Of a stretch of 64,000 nucleotides of DNA, positions 61,397 through 64,000 are shown piece by piece. Below the pieces are notes generated by a model. The model searched no databases. It saw only the letters and a program-made list of their open reading frames with translations, and was not told where the DNA came from. Position 1 is the first letter of the stretch. Each line of letters starts with the position of its first letter. The position numbers and the translations under genes are program-made. Source of the DNA: an uncultured Prevotellaceae bacterium (GTDB lineage: Bacteria > Bacteroidota > Bacteroidia > Bacteroidales > Bacteroidaceae); assembly GCA_900313615.1 (NCBI GenBank), contig OMRP01000002.1, forward strand, positions 335,326-399,325, read 5' to 3'.

Positions 61397-63106
61397 ATGA
61401 AAAAACTACTTTTCATGCTCTTGCTGGCTGCCGTTGCTGCCGTCAACACCAACGCACAAGACGTAAAGGAGCCTACTTCTCCCGATTACACGAAAGCTAA
61501 GGAAGCCCTTGACGAGGGCGATTTTTTCACCGCCGACTCGCTGCTGAGCGAAGAGGTACGCAAACATCCAAAGAATGGTTACGCCTGGATGTACAGGGGT
61601 GCCTTGTATTCCAATTTGGAAGCCGACACAGCCATCACTTTTCTTGACAAAGCGGTGCGTCTGTTGCCGAAGAAAGACAAGGAGAATCTGGCTATGGCTT
61701 ATCTATGGCGCGCCTCCAGCAAATGGCGTATCCGGGAAGATTTTGACGGATTGGTGGCCGATGTCCGTGCTTCACAGCGCACCAACCCATCCATTGCGGC
61801 TCCTTCGATGCTACTCGCACAGGTGCTCACCTCTCGCGGTGACTACGAGGGTGCGGAACGTGAACTGCGGCAGGCGCTGACAAAGAACGATGTGAAGAAG
61901 GCCGACGCTTATCAGTTCATGGGGCGCAACAAAATGTCACAGGACGACTATGCCGCCGCCATCAAATACTACGACCAGGCCATGGAGTTCGACCGTAATG
62001 ATGAGACAATTTACATTGACCGTTCGCAGGCTTACATGGCACAGCACAACGACGACAAGGGCATCGATGATGCTGTGAAGGCTTTCGGAATGGAATTCAG
62101 CCGAAACTCTTTTGCTTACCTCTGTTCGTTGGGCGACAGCACCGAACTGCGCGAGAAAGTGGTCTCACGCATCGAGGCAGAGACGCACAGGGTGAGCGAC
62201 CCCACGCTTTATTACTTCACCATCAGCTATATCTTCGGCAATGCCGACAACGAGGCAGAGAGTCTGCGTTACCTGTTGCGCGCCTCGAAAACGAGCGATG
62301 AGCCACTGTATGAACATATTGGCGAGAAACTGGCAGGATGCGCCCTCTACGAGCAGGCAGCAGACTATTACCGTCGCGCTGTTGAAGCGATGCCAGACAG
62401 TGTGGACAACAGTGAGCGGGAGAACCTGATGGACAAATACATCGGCTATCTGTTTGAAGGAGGCAAGACGAAGGAGGCCATACAACTGAAGGCAAACATG
62501 CCCATTCCAGACAAAGACAATGACACCGAGGCTTTCAACCATCAAATTGCCGAACTGTCATGGTACAAATACTATGCGGGTGACTATGCTGGTGCCCTCG
62601 CCGACATGGAACTGTTGCCTGAGGAAGTGAAGAACGACCCTGACAACGCCCTGTTCCGAGGAAAGATATACCGTGAAAACGGGATGACGGACAAGGCACA
62701 GGAATGTTTCGCCCTATGCGCCACCGAAGAGATGGCAGAGGAAAACCCGACGACAGCCGAAATAGCCTATGCCTTGGTGGGCAACACGGCCAAAGCCAGG
62801 GAGATTTTTGAGGCCCGCCAGGCAGAAGACCCTGACAACGTCAGTGATTTCGGTGCAGCCTGTCTGATGGCTCTCATCGGCGACAAGCCCATGGCGGTGA
62901 ATTACCTCAGACAATCGTTTGAGAACGGCTTGCGTAACTTCTTCAAGGTGGAACGTGATGAAGACTTACAGTCGCTGAAAGGTTACAACGATTACGAGGC
63001 ACTACTGACGGAATACAAGGCAAAATTCGAAGTGGAGAAAAAAGCCTTGCTCGACGTTCTGAAGGAAGAGACACAAGAGGCTCCCATCCAATTGGTGGGA
63101 GAGTGA
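61397..63106 (+). CDS. Secreted TPR-repeat protein
   Basis: 569 residues. A Sec signal peptide (KKLLFMLLLAAVAAVNTNAQD) probably cleaves after NTNA, with no lipobox. The mature protein is made of tetratricopeptide-like helix pairs across most of its length, for example YAWMYRGALYSNLEADTAI, AYQFMGRNKMSQDDYAAAIKY and FDRNDETIYIDRSQAYMAQ. It is therefore a periplasmic scaffold for protein-protein contacts; no enzymatic domain is seen. Similar TPR proteins are common in Bacteroidales, without an agreed role. Its stop codon lies in the first unit of the heptamer array that follows. Confidence 0.82.
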   Translation: MKKLLFMLLLAAVAAVNTNAQDVKEPTSPDYTKAKEALDEGDFFTADSLLSEEVRKHPKNGYAWMYRGALYSNLEADTAITFLDKAVRLLPKKDKENLAMAYLWRASSKWRIREDFDGLVADVRASQRTNPSIAAPSMLLAQVLTSRGDYEGAERELRQALTKNDVKKADAYQFMGRNKMSQDDYAAAIKYYDQAMEFDRNDETIYIDRSQAYMAQHNDDKGIDDAVKAFGMEFSRNSFAYLCSLGDSTELREKVVSRIEAETHRVSDPTLYYFTISYIFGNADNEAESLRYLLRASKTSDEPLYEHIGEKLAGCALYEQAADYYRRAVEAMPDSVDNSERENLMDKYIGYLFEGGKTKEAIQLKANMPIPDKDNDTEAFNHQIAELSWYKYYAGDYAGALADMELLPEEVKNDPDNALFRGKIYRENGMTDKAQECFALCATEEMAEENPTTAEIAYALVGNTAKAREIFEARQAEDPDNVSDFGAACLMALIGDKPMAVNYLRQSFENGLRNFFKVERDEDLQSLKGYNDYEALLTEYKAKFEVEKKALLDVLKEETQEAPIQLVGE

Positions 63107-63274
63107 CAGTGACAAGTGATGAGTTACGAGTGATGAGTTACGAGTGATGAGTGATGAGTGACGAGTGATGAGTGACGAGTGACGAGTGATGAGTTACGAG
63201 TGACGAGTGATGAGTGATGAGTGATGAGTGATGAGTGACGAGTTACGAGTGATGAGTAACGAGTGATGGGTGAC
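63101..63274 (+). repeat. Heptanucleotide tandem array, 25 units of GAGTGAY/GAGTTAC
   Basis: Twenty-four 7-base units and one 6-base unit run without interruption: mostly GAGTGAT or GAGTGAC, with interspersed GAGTTAC and single GAGTAAC, AAGTGAT and GGGTGAC variants. The first unit includes the stop codon of the TPR gene. Because the unit length is not a multiple of three and contains TGA, all three forward frames are closed. The following 63275-63376 stretch has CTCACAAACTT-like repeats and nothing else. Confidence 0.95.
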
Positions 63275-63376
63275 AATACTATGCAAAGAACTCAAAAACT
63301 CACAAACTTACAAACTCACAAAAAGTCCCCATTTCACACTTAAACCGTCGGGGTTGATACGATAAGGACATTATCA

Positions 63377-63408
63377 TTTGGAAAATGACAGTTCTTACAT
63401 TAACTTTG
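63377..63408 (+). promoter_or_regulatory. Promoter of the last gene
   Basis: TTTG (63377-63380), 20 bases, then TAACTTTG (63401-63408) match the consensus very well. The leader to the ATG at 63460 is about 45 bases. Confidence 0.65.
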
Positions 63409-63459
63409 CAAACAGAAAACCAAAAATAACATTTACAAACCCATTAAAACCTAAAGACA

Positions 63460-64000
63460 ATGAAAAAGTTTTTTATGATCGCAGCCATGGGGCTGATGGC
63501 TTTGGGTGCTTCCGCACAGAATGCCATGGACGACAACGGTAAGAGCACAACCCAGCCCAGCGATGGTATCGCTCAGGTGCAACTGGCCAACCAACTGGCA
63601 CAGTACGGTTATGACAACAGCAGCGCCAGCGCACTCATCGAGGCTGCCGCCATCCGAGGGTGCCGACATCACTGGCGAGCGCACCGCTGTGACTCCCGCA
63701 CAACTCATCGCCGACGCCAAGCGTTTCGCCGAGGGTGACAAGACCCTCCTGGCCATGGCCGACAAAGTGAAACTCAACGGAACAAGCCGTGGTGCCGTGG
63801 GTGGACCGAAACGCAGCAGCACATCCGTACTCGCCAACAGCACAGACGTGTTCACCATCCGCTTCCGTGGCGACCAGCTCGCTGAAATCTTCGTCAGCGG
63901 CGACGGCGACACAGACCTCGACCTCTATGTCTACGACGAGAACAACAACCTCATCGAGAGCGACGTCGACTACACCGACCAGTGCTACGTGAGCTGGACT
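63460..64000 (+). pseudogene. Secreted protein with pre-peptidase C-terminal-like domain; frameshifted and cut by the window end
   Basis: Begins with a Sec signal peptide (MKKFFMIAAMGLMALGASAQ). The frame from 63460 is good until AAAI, near 63654, then turns into basic out-of-frame sequence and stops at 63738. From 63656 the +1 frame continues sensibly (EGADITGERTAVTPAQL ... FTIRFRGDQLAEIFVSG ... TDLDLYVYDENNNL) to the window end. Removing one C at the CATCC (63651-63655) would join both into one protein. The second part looks like a PPC-type beta-sandwich (DLDLYVYDE). It may be a real pseudogene, a sequencing error, or programmed slippage. Confidence 0.7.

Noticed and set aside
63101-63274. 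Possible CRISPR array
   Set aside because: The repeat unit is only 7 bases, units are contiguous with no spacers, and no cas gene is nearby.

Overview
The window looks like a Bacteroidota chromosome, most likely a Prevotella-type Bacteroidales. Supporting evidence: promoter boxes of the form TAnnTTTG, a gldH lipoprotein gene, a PSP1/RicT-like protein beside holB, the purH-mreBCD-mrdA-rodA block, C-terminal tails of the Bacteroidota secreted-protein type, and a tmRNA whose tag reads GNNSYALAA. No tRNA, rRNA, insertion sequence, phage gene or CRISPR array was seen.

Layout. (1) 1-6843: housekeeping genes on the + strand: the end of a secreted protein, a XylE-type sugar:H+ symporter, metF, holB, a PSP1/RicT-like gene and gldH. 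(2) 6997-13604: the cell-elongation block on the - strand (purH-like, mreB, mreC, mreD, mrdA/PBP2, rodA). Its purH keeps only the IMP cyclohydrolase domain. (3) 13605-14162: no protein gene, but a promoter, a well-folded RNA and a terminator, just upstream of the polysaccharide locus. (4) 14163-60679: about 46 kb of surface-polysaccharide genes, all on the + strand and mostly overlapping or tightly spaced. (5) 60702-61147: a bidirectional terminator and the tmRNA gene (- strand). (6) 61397-64000: a TPR protein, a 25-unit heptamer array and a frameshifted, incomplete secreted-protein gene.

How the polysaccharide locus may work. Wzx (38270), an EpsG-type Wzy (44073) and a PglC-type phosphoglycosyl transferase (53347) point to a Wzx/Wzy-dependent glycan; no chain-length or outer-membrane export gene lies in the window. 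The sugar supply includes a GalNAcA-type pair (39822 epimerase, 40803 dehydrogenase), a complete GDP-D-glycero-D-manno-heptose set (46252-49280, with HddC and the GmhB-type phosphatase fused), and a 4-amino-6-deoxy sugar set (27010 dehydratase, 28236 aminotransferase, 29378 acetyltransferase, 30013 CBS-nucleotidyltransferase). At least nine glycosyltransferases assemble the unit. Two LicD proteins plus a fused cytidylyltransferase-PLP enzyme (14163) suggest decoration with a phospho-amino-alcohol.

The most unusual part is a set of small-acid metabolism genes interleaved with the sugar genes (20290-34984): an unrecognised conserved enzyme, an ATP-grasp ligase with a G9 tract, a citrate-lyase-type C-C lyase, a 2-hydroxyacid dehydrogenase, a left-handed beta-helix acyltransferase, a carrier protein, an adenylate-forming ligase, an MmgE/PrpD dehydratase and a split class I fumarase/tartrate dehydratase. 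My inference is that they build, activate and attach an unusual acyl group to the glycan. Gene boundaries in and around the locus carry short degenerate repeats (GAGTGAY heptamers and GC-rich hyphenated palindromes) that recur across the window.
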